Source of the DNA: Lichenifustis flavocetrariae
GTDB taxonomy: Bacteria; Pseudomonadota; Alphaproteobacteria; Rhizobiales; Beijerinckiaceae
Direction of reading: 5' to 3'
Assembly: GCF_026130545.1 (NCBI RefSeq)
Contig: NZ_JAMOIM010000020.1
Coordinates: 32,637-96,636 of the forward strand
Length of the DNA: 64,000 bases
Below are positions 52,754-63,529 of this stretch, in pieces (position 1 is the stretch's first letter; each line of letters opens with the position of its first letter). The translations under genes and the position numbers were made by a program. Under the pieces are notes generated by a model. It ran no database searches. It was given only the letters and a program-made list of their open reading frames with translations, and was not told the DNA's origin.

Positions 52754-53918
52754 CCCCGCGTCGCCGACCGAGTTCGAGACCGTCACGGCCACATCTCCAG
52801 CCGTGGTCCCGGTGCGTCTCGGGGATCGGTCCTACGACGTCCTGATCGGCCCGGACCTGCTTCGGGACGCCGGCCGGCGGATCGCGGCGGTGGCACCCGG
52901 CGCAGCCTGCGGGATCGTCACGGACACGACGGTCGCGGCCCATCATCTGGCGCCCCTCCAGGCGAGCCTGGACGAGGCGGGCCTCCGTCACACCGTGGTG
53001 ACGGTTGCGCCCGGCGAAGGCTCGAAGTCCTATGCGGGCTTCGCGGAGGTCTGCGACGCGCTTCTGGCCGCGCGGCTGGAGCGCGGCGACTGCGTGGTGG
53101 CGCTCGGCGGCGGCGTCGTGGGAGACCTCGCGGGCTTCGCGGCCGCAAGCCTCAAGCGCGGCATGACGCTGGTGCAACTGCCGACGAGCCTTCTCGCCCA
53201 GGTCGATTCGTCGGTCGGCGGCAAGACGGCGATCAATTCCCCGCTTGGCAAGAACCTGGTCGGCGCCTTCCATCAGCCGAGCCTGGTGCTGGCCGACACG
53301 GCGAGCCTCGACACGCTGGCGCCCCGCGAATTCCGCGCCGGCTATGCGGAACTCGTGAAATACGGGCTTATCGACGATCTCGATTTCTTCCAGTGGCTCG
53401 AACGCTACCGCGGCGCCGTGTGCGGCGGCGGACTGGAACGCGTCGAGGCCATCCGCCGCGCTGTCGCGGCCAAGGCCGCCGTCGTGGCACGCGATGAATT
53501 TGAGACGGGTGACCGCGCCCTGCTCAACCTCGGCCACACGTTCGGCCATGCGCTGGAGCGCCTCACCGGTTACGACGGCACCCGGCTGGTGCATGGCGAA
53601 GGTGTGGCCATCGGCATGAGCCTCGCGTTCCGGTATTCCGTTCATGAGGGCCTCTGCTCCGGCCAGGATGCGGAGCGGGTCACGGCCCACCTGCGCGCCG
53701 CCGGTCTCCCCACGAGCATCGGGGCCATACCGGGCTGGACCGCGGATGCAGACGCCATGCTGGACGCCATGGCCCAGGACAAGAAGGTCTCGCGCGGCAG
53801 TCTCACCTTCATTCTGGCCCGCGGCATAGGCCAGAGTTTCATCGCCCGCGGCGTGGTGCCGGAGCGCGTCAGGGCCTTCCTTCGGGACGAATTGCCTCCC
53901 GACGGCGAGCGCGCCTGA
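52746..53918 (+). CDS. aroB: 3-dehydroquinate synthase
   Basis: A protein of 390 residues with the NAD-binding segment VALGGGVVGDLAGFAAA, PTSLLAQVDSSVGGKTAIN and the zinc ligands in NLGHTFGHALE and VHGEGVAIGM. It makes 3-dehydroquinate from DAHP in the shikimate pathway. aroK-aroB is the standard pair in proteobacteria. Confidence 0.96.
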   Translation: MSNPASPTEFETVTATSPAVVPVRLGDRSYDVLIGPDLLRDAGRRIAAVAPGAACGIVTDTTVAAHHLAPLQASLDEAGLRHTVVTVAPGEGSKSYAGFAEVCDALLAARLERGDCVVALGGGVVGDLAGFAAASLKRGMTLVQLPTSLLAQVDSSVGGKTAINSPLGKNLVGAFHQPSLVLADTASLDTLAPREFRAGYAELVKYGLIDDLDFFQWLERYRGAVCGGGLERVEAIRRAVAAKAAVVARDEFETGDRALLNLGHTFGHALERLTGYDGTRLVHGEGVAIGMSLAFRYSVHEGLCSGQDAERVTAHLRAAGLPTSIGAIPGWTADADAMLDAMAQDKKVSRGSLTFILARGIGQSFIARGVVPERVRAFLRDELPPDGERA

Positions 53919-53974
53919 TTGTCCTCAGGCACGCGACGCCTAGGTGTTTTGCGAACGAAGGGGAAGCAACGACT

Positions 53975-54286
53975 ATGCGTTTCATCATCGCTGCCGGGCT
54001 CATGCTGCTGGCCGGGAGGGCCCAGGCCGAGGCACCCCACTGCATGATGCGGATCCTCATGGATGTTCCGGCCGAAGAGGCGCCGGAACAGATGAAATCG
54101 AAAACCAATGAGGAGTTCGGTCCCATCACGCAGATCAAGGTCAACCGGAAGACAGGCAAGATGACTTTCTGCGGCAAGGATACTTACTGCTACAATTCCA
54201 ATGCCTTCCAGTTCATCACACCCTGCCGAATCAAACGCGATCCCGAGATGAGTGACGGAACGTTCTTCTCGTTCTTCACACGATAG
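53975..54286 (+). CDS. Small secreted Cys-containing protein of unknown function
   Basis: A protein of 103 residues with a short signal peptide (RFIIAAGLMLLAGRAQAEA) and four cysteines in the mature part (Cys23, Cys66, Cys72, Cys84), possibly two disulphides. AGGGGAAG precedes the ATG. No family recognised. Confidence 0.6.
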   Translation: MRFIIAAGLMLLAGRAQAEAPHCMMRILMDVPAEEAPEQMKSKTNEEFGPITQIKVNRKTGKMTFCGKDTYCYNSNAFQFITPCRIKRDPEMSDGTFFSFFTR

Positions 54287-54323
54287 CCGGATGGACATCG
54301 CGCCATTCCGACCCACATCCCCA

Positions 54324-54344
54324 ACGGCTCAGGTGAGGAGCCGT
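54324..54344 (+). other. Hairpin before gloB
   Basis: ACGGCTC and GAGCCGT pair around 7 bases, 38 bases after the upstream stop and 20 before the gloB start. There is no T run, so its role as terminator is doubtful. Confidence 0.3.
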
Positions 54345-54364
54345 GGCCGCTTCGGAGAAGCCGG

Positions 54365-55135
54365 ATGACAGCTCATGTCCATCAGTTCCTTTGTCTCAAG
54401 GACAATTACGGCGTCCTGTTGCACGATTCCGTCACCGGCAGCACGGCCGCGATCGACGCGCCCGAGGCGCAGCCTATCCTCGACGCCCTCGACCAGAAGG
54501 GTTGGACGCTGACCGACATTCTGGTCACACATCACCATGCCGATCATGTCCAAGGCATCCCCGGCCTGAAAGCGCGTTTTCCCGAGGCGCGCGTAGTGGC
54601 GCCGGCCAAAGAGGCTTCGAAGATCGGGAATGTCGCGCTCGAAGTCGCTGAAGACGAGATTGTCAGCGTCGGCAAGCTGAAGGCGAAGGTTCTGGAAACT
54701 CCCGGCCATACGGCCGGCCATGTCGTCTATTGGTTCGAGGACGAATCGCTGCTTTTCGCGGGCGACACGCTGTTTCCGCTCGGCTGCGGTCGTGTGCTCG
54801 AGACTCCCCTGCCGATCATGTTGACATCGCTGCTGAAGCTGACGCGGCTCCCAATCGAGACGCTGGTCTATTGCGGCCATGAATATACGCTCAGCAACGC
54901 TCGCTTCGCCCTGACGGTCGATCCGGAGAATGCCTTGCTGCAGTCCCGCTTCCTCGATGTCGAGGCCTTACGCAAGGACGACAAGCCGACCGTACCGACC
55001 ACGATCGCCCTCGAAGTCGCCACGAACCCGTTCCTGCGGGCGGGCGACCCGACGTTGCAGCGCTCGATCGGCATGGCAGGGGCTGATCCGACGGCCGTCT
55101 TCGTCGAATTGCGGGAACGGAAGAACCGGGCGTGA
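54365..55135 (+). CDS. gloB: Hydroxyacylglutathione hydrolase (glyoxalase II)
   Basis: A metallo-beta-lactamase-fold protein of 256 residues with THHHADHVQG at about 55-64 (metal ligands), ETPGHTAGHVVYWF, FAGDTLFPLGCGR and YCGHEYTLSNARFA, all typical of glyoxalase II. It releases D-lactate and glutathione from S-lactoylglutathione. It is coupled by a GTGA overlap to a cupin gene. Confidence 0.93.
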   Translation: MTAHVHQFLCLKDNYGVLLHDSVTGSTAAIDAPEAQPILDALDQKGWTLTDILVTHHHADHVQGIPGLKARFPEARVVAPAKEASKIGNVALEVAEDEIVSVGKLKAKVLETPGHTAGHVVYWFEDESLLFAGDTLFPLGCGRVLETPLPIMLTSLLKLTRLPIETLVYCGHEYTLSNARFALTVDPENALLQSRFLDVEALRKDDKPTVPTTIALEVATNPFLRAGDPTLQRSIGMAGADPTAVFVELRERKNRA

Positions 55136-55584
55136 CCTCGCCGGTCAGGCAGGAGGCGCGCGACATCATCGCGCGGCTCGGCCTGAAGCCGCATCCGGAA
55201 GGCGGCCATTATCGCGAGATGTTCCGCGACCCGGCCGTCGATGCAACAGGGCGCTCTCGTTCGACAGCCATCTTGTTCCTGCTCGATGTGGGTGAAGTGT
55301 CGGAGTGGCACCGCATCGACGCGACCGAGGTCTGGCACTTCTATGCAGGAGCGCCACTTGTGCTGACGGTCTCGCCCAACGGGCACGATGCCGAGGCTCG
55401 CCGTCTCGGCCCCGACATCATGGCTGGCCAGATCCCGCAGATCGTGGTGCCGCCCGGATGCTGGCAGACGGCCACAAGCCTGGGCGCCTGGACGCTCGTC
55501 GGTTGCACCGTCGCGCCCGGCTTCGACTTCGCGGGCTTCGAACTGGCCCCGCCGGGATGGCGCCCGACGCCGCGGCGATCGTGA
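55132..55584 (+). CDS. Cupin protein of the DUF985 family
   Basis: A protein of 150 residues: LGLKPHPEGGHYREMFRDP and SEWHRIDATEVWHFYAGAPL are conserved cupin strands of DUF985, in which the histidines may bind a metal; PPGCWQTATSLGAWTLVGCTVAPGF forms the end. Function unknown. The start is GTG, overlapping the gloB stop. Confidence 0.88.
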   Translation: MTSPVRQEARDIIARLGLKPHPEGGHYREMFRDPAVDATGRSRSTAILFLLDVGEVSEWHRIDATEVWHFYAGAPLVLTVSPNGHDAEARRLGPDIMAGQIPQIVVPPGCWQTATSLGAWTLVGCTVAPGFDFAGFELAPPGWRPTPRRS

Positions 55585-55616
55585 ATCGATTGTTAAGACC
55601 ACGGCAGTAGATTAGC

Positions 55617-57029
55617 ATGACGGTGCGTCCGGCGTGTCGACTCGACAGATCGCAGACGCACTATGATGACCTCAGCGAGACCCGGATCCCGATGCGGCGT
55701 GCCACCGATCATCCGCCGGCTCTTTCGACCGGCGACGCCGGCCTGGACCCTCAGACCTTTGCGATCCTGCGCCGCACGGAGGCGACGGATAGCTATCACG
55801 GCCTGATCGCGCAGCAATTCTGCCGCACCACCCTTCTCGGTCTGCTGCCCTCGTTGCTGGAGACAGCACGCCGGGACGGGAAGTTGCCGGTGTTGATGCT
55901 GGTCCATGCCGCGCCTCCCGGGAGGCTTGGCCTCGGCGCCGCGGATGTCGAGGAGGAATTCCGGTTCGCTGTGGCGGAGGCGCTGTGCCGCGCACTGCGC
56001 GACACCGATATCGTCATGCGCCATTCGGCCTTCTGCTTCGCCATCCTGCTCGCCGATGCGGCGCCGACCGAGGCGGCCCATGTTGCCGACCGTCTTGCGT
56101 CCGTTCTCGCTGAAACCGGGATCCCGACATCCGTCGGCGTCGTGACGGCCAAAGTCAGCATCGGTGCCGCGACCACGGCGGCTGGCGATCGCGATGCCGC
56201 GGCCGTGGTGGGACGGGCCGAGACGGCGCTCGACCAAGCCCGTGCCTCGGGACGCCATGTTATCTTGGAGGCGCCGGCTTTTCTGCGGCGCGGCGAGCTT
56301 CGAGAGCAGGCTGTTGCCGAGGAGATCATCGTCTCCCTCGACGAATCACGCCTGCAGCTTGCTTTCCAACCCATCGTGGTCGCCTCCACCCGGGCGCTTT
56401 TCTGCCATGAGGCCCTGTCGCGTCTGTGCCGCCCCGATGGCACGCTCGTGTCTCCGGCGGATTTCTTTCCGGTCGCCGAGCGTACCGGTCTGGTCCAACG
56501 CATCGACCGTCGTGTCCTCGACCTTGCGCTGGCTCATCTCGAGGCCGATCCGCAGGCGCGGCTCTCGGTCAACCTGTCGATGCGCAGCGCGCAGGATGCC
56601 GCCTGGATGGAAGCCGCCTTCGACAGCCTGACCCAACACGGCGCCGCGGCCTCGCGCCTGATCGTCGAGATCACCGAGACCGCCGCCATCGACGACCTCG
56701 CCGTGATGGCCGCGACGGTGAAGCGCCTGAAGGCCTGCGGGGTGCGAGTGGCCATGGACGATTTCGGGGCCGGTTTCTCGTCCTTCCGCAACCTTCGCGA
56801 CTTGACGATCGACCTGTTGAAGATCGATGGCGCCTTCGTGCGGGATCTCGCGCAGTCGCCAGACGACGCGGTCTTCGTGCGCACGCTGGTCGGCCTCGCC
56901 AAGCATCTCGGCATCCCGGTCGTGGCCGAATATGTGGAGACCGAGGAAACCGCCGAACTGCTGACCGGCTGGGGGGTCGACTACCTGCAGGGACATCTCA
57001 TCGGCGCGGCCCTGCCACTCCCGGTGTAG
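55617..57029 (+). CDS. EAL-domain protein with degenerate GGDEF domain
   Basis: A protein of 470 residues. The N-terminal half (about 50-220) has the outline of a GGDEF domain but no GGDEF motif. The C-terminal EAL domain keeps the residues needed for catalysis: HEALSR (the EAL Glu), VNLSM, IVEITETA, MDDFGAGFSSFRN, LLKIDGAFV, AEYVETEE and LQGHLIG. It is probably an active cyclic di-GMP phosphodiesterase, cytoplasmic, since no membrane helix is seen. The start at 55617 is not certain, since the first ~40 residues are unlike the family. Confidence 0.87.
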   Translation: MTVRPACRLDRSQTHYDDLSETRIPMRRATDHPPALSTGDAGLDPQTFAILRRTEATDSYHGLIAQQFCRTTLLGLLPSLLETARRDGKLPVLMLVHAAPPGRLGLGAADVEEEFRFAVAEALCRALRDTDIVMRHSAFCFAILLADAAPTEAAHVADRLASVLAETGIPTSVGVVTAKVSIGAATTAAGDRDAAAVVGRAETALDQARASGRHVILEAPAFLRRGELREQAVAEEIIVSLDESRLQLAFQPIVVASTRALFCHEALSRLCRPDGTLVSPADFFPVAERTGLVQRIDRRVLDLALAHLEADPQARLSVNLSMRSAQDAAWMEAAFDSLTQHGAAASRLIVEITETAAIDDLAVMAATVKRLKACGVRVAMDDFGAGFSSFRNLRDLTIDLLKIDGAFVRDLAQSPDDAVFVRTLVGLAKHLGIPVVAEYVETEETAELLTGWGVDYLQGHLIGAALPLPV

Positions 57030-57114
57030 CCGCCATGCGGCGAAAGTGCGCCGCTCTGGACCCCGGCCTTGCTTCCGACGTACACAGGATCGCTCGTAGC
57101 GCGAGGCGGAACGC

Positions 57115-58098
57115 ATGGATCTGTCGGTCGGTTTCAGTATCTTCGCGCTCGTCCTTGCGCTTCTCGTCATCGTCACCATCGCGGCCGGCGTCCGCACCAT
57201 TCCGCAAGGCTATGTCTACACGGTCGAGCGCTTCGGCCGTTATTCGCGCTCGCTGAGCGCCGGGCTCGGGCTGATCACGCCTTACATCGAGCAGATCGGC
57301 CGCAAAGTGAATGTCATGGAGCAGGTCGTCGAAGTGCCGAGCCAGGAGGCCTTCACGCGCGACAATGCCGGCGTGAAGATCGATGCCGTGGCGTTCTGGC
57401 AGGTGCTCGATGCAGCGCGCGCCTCCTATGAGGTCTCGAACCTGCAGACCGCGATCCTGACGCTCACCATGACCAATATCCGCACGGTCGTGGGTTCGAT
57501 GGACCTCGACCAGCTGCTGTCCCACCGTGACGAGATCAACGAGAAACTCCTGCGCGTCATGGATGCGGCCGCCTCGCCCTGGGGCGTCAAGGTCACCCGC
57601 ATCGAGATCAAGGACATCCTGCCGCCGGCCGATCTCGCCGGATCCATGGCGCGGCAGATGAAGGCCGAGCGGGAAAAGCGCGCCTCCGTGCTCGAAGCCG
57701 AAGGCCAGCGTCAGGCCGACATCCTGCGCGCCGAGGGCCGCAAGCAATCGGCGATCCTGGAGGCCGAAGGCCGCAAGGAGGCGGCCTTCCGGGACGCCGA
57801 GGCACGCGAGCGCCAGGCCGAGGCGGAAGCCAAGGCCACCGCCATGGTGAGCGAGGCCATCGGCCGGGGCGACCTCGCCGCCGCGAACTTCCTCGTCGCC
57901 GAAAAATACATCGATGCCCTGCGGGCGATCGCCACGGCGCCCAACCAGAAGGTCATCGTCGTGCCGATCGAGGCGGCGGCCCTGGCCGGGACGCTCGGCG
58001 GCATCGCCGAGATCACGCGCTCGGTGTTCGGCGACCGCGACACGCCGCCGGTTCCGCGCGGCCGGGTGCCCAACACCGGTGCGACGCCGCCGCGATGA
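57115..58098 (+). CDS. SPFH/band 7 protein (QmcA/paraslipin type)
   Basis: A protein of 327 residues with one N-terminal transmembrane helix (about 8-27), a band 7 domain (IPQGYVYTVERFGRYSRSL; DAVAFWQVLDAARASYEVSN) and a long Glu/Ala/Arg coiled coil (about 180-250). It forms oligomers at membrane microdomains. It is coupled to nfeD by an ATGA overlap, the standard pairing. Confidence 0.93.
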   Translation: MDLSVGFSIFALVLALLVIVTIAAGVRTIPQGYVYTVERFGRYSRSLSAGLGLITPYIEQIGRKVNVMEQVVEVPSQEAFTRDNAGVKIDAVAFWQVLDAARASYEVSNLQTAILTLTMTNIRTVVGSMDLDQLLSHRDEINEKLLRVMDAAASPWGVKVTRIEIKDILPPADLAGSMARQMKAEREKRASVLEAEGQRQADILRAEGRKQSAILEAEGRKEAAFRDAEARERQAEAEAKATAMVSEAIGRGDLAAANFLVAEKYIDALRAIATAPNQKVIVVPIEAAALAGTLGGIAEITRSVFGDRDTPPVPRGRVPNTGATPPR

Positions 58099-58526
58099 GC
58101 GCGCTGGCGCTCGGCATCGGGGCCAGCTGGTGTTGGATCATCGCCGGGCTTGGGCTCGCGATCGGCGAGGTGATCGCGCCGGGCATTTTCCTCATCTGGC
58201 TCGGCCTCGCCTGCCTGGCGACCGGGCTCGTGGTCGCGGCAACCGCGCCTTCCTGGCCCGTGCAGGTGATCGTCTTCGCGCTTCTGGCTCCCGTGGCGGC
58301 CCTGCTGGGACGCCGCCTCATGCGCAATCCGCCGCCCACGTTGAACCGCCGCGGCCACGATCTCGTCGGCCGGGAGGTGGTGCTCGACACGCCGATCCAC
58401 AATGGCGTCGGCCGCCTGCCGCAGGGCGACACCTCGTGGCGCCTCGTCGGGCCCGATCTCGCGGCCGGCACGCGCGTGCGGATCGTCCGGATGGATGGCG
58501 TGACCCTGGTGGTGGAGCCAGTTTAG
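58095..58526 (+). CDS. NfeD family membrane protein
   Basis: A protein of 143 residues: two hydrophobic helical segments (about 10-60) followed by a short OB-fold domain (LVGREVVLDTPIHNGVGRLP; TRVRIVRMDGVTLVVEPV). NfeD proteins are partners of band 7 proteins; here they overlap by four bases. No ClpP-like protease domain is present. Confidence 0.92.
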   Translation: MSALALGIGASWCWIIAGLGLAIGEVIAPGIFLIWLGLACLATGLVVAATAPSWPVQVIVFALLAPVAALLGRRLMRNPPPTLNRRGHDLVGREVVLDTPIHNGVGRLPQGDTSWRLVGPDLAAGTRVRIVRMDGVTLVVEPV

Positions 58527-58541
58527 AGCGAAGGCGTCATC

Positions 58542-58672
58542 CCTTCTCCCGCGTGAGCGGGAGAAGGTGGCCTTGCGGAGCAAGGTCGGATGAGGGGAAT
58601 CGTAGACGCTGAGCCGGCCCTCATCCGTCACGGTTTCACCGCGACACCTTCTCCCGTTCGCACGGGAGAAGG
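58542..58672. repeat. Palindromic intergenic repeat of Rhizobiales type
   Basis: Two related hairpins, CCTTCTCCCGC-GTGA-GCGGGAGAAGG (58542-58567) and CCTTCTCCCGT-TCGC-ACGGGAGAAGG (58647-58672), enclose GGATGAGGG (58588-58597) and its complement CCCTCATCC (58618-58626). The whole is an imperfect inverted repeat of about 130 bp, typical of the dispersed palindromic elements in this order. No other copy was seen in the window. It may also end transcription between nfeD and uvrB. Confidence 0.7.
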
Positions 58673-58712
58673 AAGTCTTGGCCTTGCCGCCTAAACTCTC
58701 CATATTCGCTTC

Positions 58713-61364
<2,652 letters not shown>

Positions 61365-61366
61365 TA

Positions 61367-63529
61367 ATGAATAATGCACCAGAGCTCCCGTTACATTCCA
61401 GACCGCAAGGCGCGTGGACTGATCTGCAATTACACACGCTAGGCTGGAAGGCGTTCCAGGATCTGTCGGCTCAGATTTTAGAAGAGACCTTGAGGAGCAC
61501 TGTTGCGATTTTCCGAGAGGCCCAAGATGGGGGACAAGACGCCGTTTTCCTGATTAAGTCGAAATCGGGGACGTACAAGGACGGCACTGCGCAATGTAAG
61601 TTCACATCCAAAGCGACGAGGAGGTTTAAGTTATCGGACCTTCACTCCGAAGAGGCATCTATTATTGATTTGGTAGCTCGTGGGCAGGCGAATACCTATG
61701 TTGTCATCACCAACATGGGGGTTGATGCTACCACAGCAGTACAGGTACGAGATCGGCTGCGTGCACTCGGGGTGAGCAAGCCTCATGTTTTTGGTGGTGA
61801 GTTCATTACTAAGGTCATTCGTCAGAGTGCAAGGCTGCGGGCACTTGTACCTCGCGTTTATGGGCTTGGCGATCTGTCAACGATATTAGATGAGCGACGT
61901 GCCGCACAGACTGCTGCACTACTAGGACACCTGACAGACACCCTAAAGGTGTATGTACCTACTGAAGCACACAGACACGCCGTACGCGCTCTTACAGAGC
62001 ACAAGATAATTCTTTTGCTGGGTGAGCCAGCGACTGGAAAGTCGACAATAGCCGCAATTCTGGCAACAACAGTACTCGAAGGCGACGGTCAGAGATCCAT
62101 TAAGTGCGACGGTCCTATGGACCTCATAAACCGATGGAATCCTCATGAGACCAGCCGCTTTTACTGGGTAGATGACGCATTTGGACCAACTCAAGTCCGT
62201 ACAGATTACATAGACACATGGATTTCCATAATGCCATTTGTGCAAGCCGCAATGGCGAAAGGGAATCGATTTGTACTGACTTCGCGGCGTCATATATATG
62301 AGGGAGCCAAGCCAAGATTAGGTACTCGCAATCATCCTCTTTTCAAGAATAAGAAGGCTATAGTAGATGTTGGCGACCTTTCTGAGGAGGAACGTCGCCA
62401 AATCCTTTATAATCACATCAAAGCGGGCAACCAGCCCGCTTGCTGGAAACGCGAGGTCAAACCGCATCTGCAGGATCTCGCGTCGGAAGGCCGATTTATA
62501 CCCGAGATAGCCAGGCGACTTGGCGACTCTATGTATACAAGTAGAGTAGGGTATAGTCGTGCTGCCCTACTTGCATTTGTTAGAGAACCTAAGACACACC
62601 TTGTAGAAGTTATAAGAGAGCTGGCACGTGTTCATCAAGCGGCTCTGGCGCTTGTTTATGTCGAGAGAAGTAGGCTCGTTATTAACTCATCAGAAAACAG
62701 TAGCGCATGGGGCCTTGTTGCAAAAGCATATGGACTTGAAGACATTTCTCTATCTGAAGCGCTTCATGAGCTCGACCATTCATTTATAGTTAAAGCTACC
62801 GACGGTGTCCATAATTGGTGGACATTTAAACACCCAACCCTAGTGGATGCTTTTTCGGAGATTATCGCACTGAATCCCCAATCTGCAGAGCTCTATATCC
62901 GTGGAGCTCATTGGAGCAGCATACTTTCTGAGGTTGTTTGTATAGGCTGTAAACCCATTAAAGACGCGATTGCTGTCAGCGAGGATCAATTCCCTATACT
63001 TGCAAGGCGTCTATTGGACGTAACTAACGAACCAGATGTAAATACGCTGCTATTCAGGTTTCTTGAAGTTCGAGCATCAGATGTATGTCTTAAAATGTTT
63101 CTTGAACACGAACCGGACGTTTTCCTAAGAGAGTCTCGAAGCTATTTTAGCCTGTCAAACAATCCAAAAATCGGCCTCATGGCTCGCGCACAGAAACTAG
63201 GTCTACTGCCCGACGAGGAAAGGTCAAACATTGTGTACGTCGTCAAACAGCGCTTGAGAGACGAGCTCGATACATTATTCCTAACAGACGATGTGCTTTC
63301 CCTATTCAATCCGATGGATCTAGTAGAATTTACAATTTGGATGAGGAAGTTTCTTCCCGACATCAAAGATCATGTCGCAGATATTGAGAACAGAGTAGGG
63401 CTCGACGAGGATGGGGAATCAGCATTCGACGATTACAAAACAGCCCTGTTTGACCTGGAGAGGATATTTTTAGACGACGATGACGCGCTTTCCACCCTGA
63501 GAGATGCAGAAGGGGAGTATCCGGCATGA
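61367..63529 (+). CDS. Mrr-like nuclease fused to a nSTAND3-type NTPase, probable defence protein
   Basis: A protein of 720 residues. Residues 20-160 look like a PD-(D/E)xK restriction-endonuclease (Mrr) domain: GWKAFQDLSAQIL, then Asp54-Gly-Gly-Gln-Asp58 and Gln76-Cys-Lys78. Residues 200-420 are a STAND-type P-loop NTPase: Walker A GEPATGKST at 219-227, Walker B YWVDD at 266-270 and the sensor stretch RFVLTSRR at 301-308. The remainder is helical and could sense a ligand. This order (nuclease effector, STAND core, sensor) matches anti-phage Avs-like and nSTAND3 conflict proteins. The gene is much less GC-rich than its neighbours and uses codons such as ATA, TTA and AGA, a sign of transfer. 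It starts 2 bases after uvrB and is followed by an IS66 gene. Confidence 0.8.
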   Translation: MNNAPELPLHSRPQGAWTDLQLHTLGWKAFQDLSAQILEETLRSTVAIFREAQDGGQDAVFLIKSKSGTYKDGTAQCKFTSKATRRFKLSDLHSEEASIIDLVARGQANTYVVITNMGVDATTAVQVRDRLRALGVSKPHVFGGEFITKVIRQSARLRALVPRVYGLGDLSTILDERRAAQTAALLGHLTDTLKVYVPTEAHRHAVRALTEHKIILLLGEPATGKSTIAAILATTVLEGDGQRSIKCDGPMDLINRWNPHETSRFYWVDDAFGPTQVRTDYIDTWISIMPFVQAAMAKGNRFVLTSRRHIYEGAKPRLGTRNHPLFKNKKAIVDVGDLSEEERRQILYNHIKAGNQPACWKREVKPHLQDLASEGRFIPEIARRLGDSMYTSRVGYSRAALLAFVREPKTHLVEVIRELARVHQAALALVYVERSRLVINSSENSSAWGLVAKAYGLEDISLSEALHELDHSFIVKATDGVHNWWTFKHPTLVDAFSEIIALNPQSAELYIRGAHWSSILSEVVCIGCKPIKDAIAVSEDQFPILARRLLDVTNEPDVNTLLFRFLEVRASDVCLKMFLEHEPDVFLRESRSYFSLSNNPKIGLMARAQKLGLLPDEERSNIVYVVKQRLRDELDTLFLTDDVLSLFNPMDLVEFTIWMRKFLPDIKDHVADIENRVGLDEDGESAFDDYKTALFDLERIFLDDDDALSTLRDAEGEYPA

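Noticed and set aside
58542..58672. CRISPR-like repeats
   Set aside because: Only two hairpins in inverted orientation with no regular spacers and no cas genes; better explained as one palindromic element.
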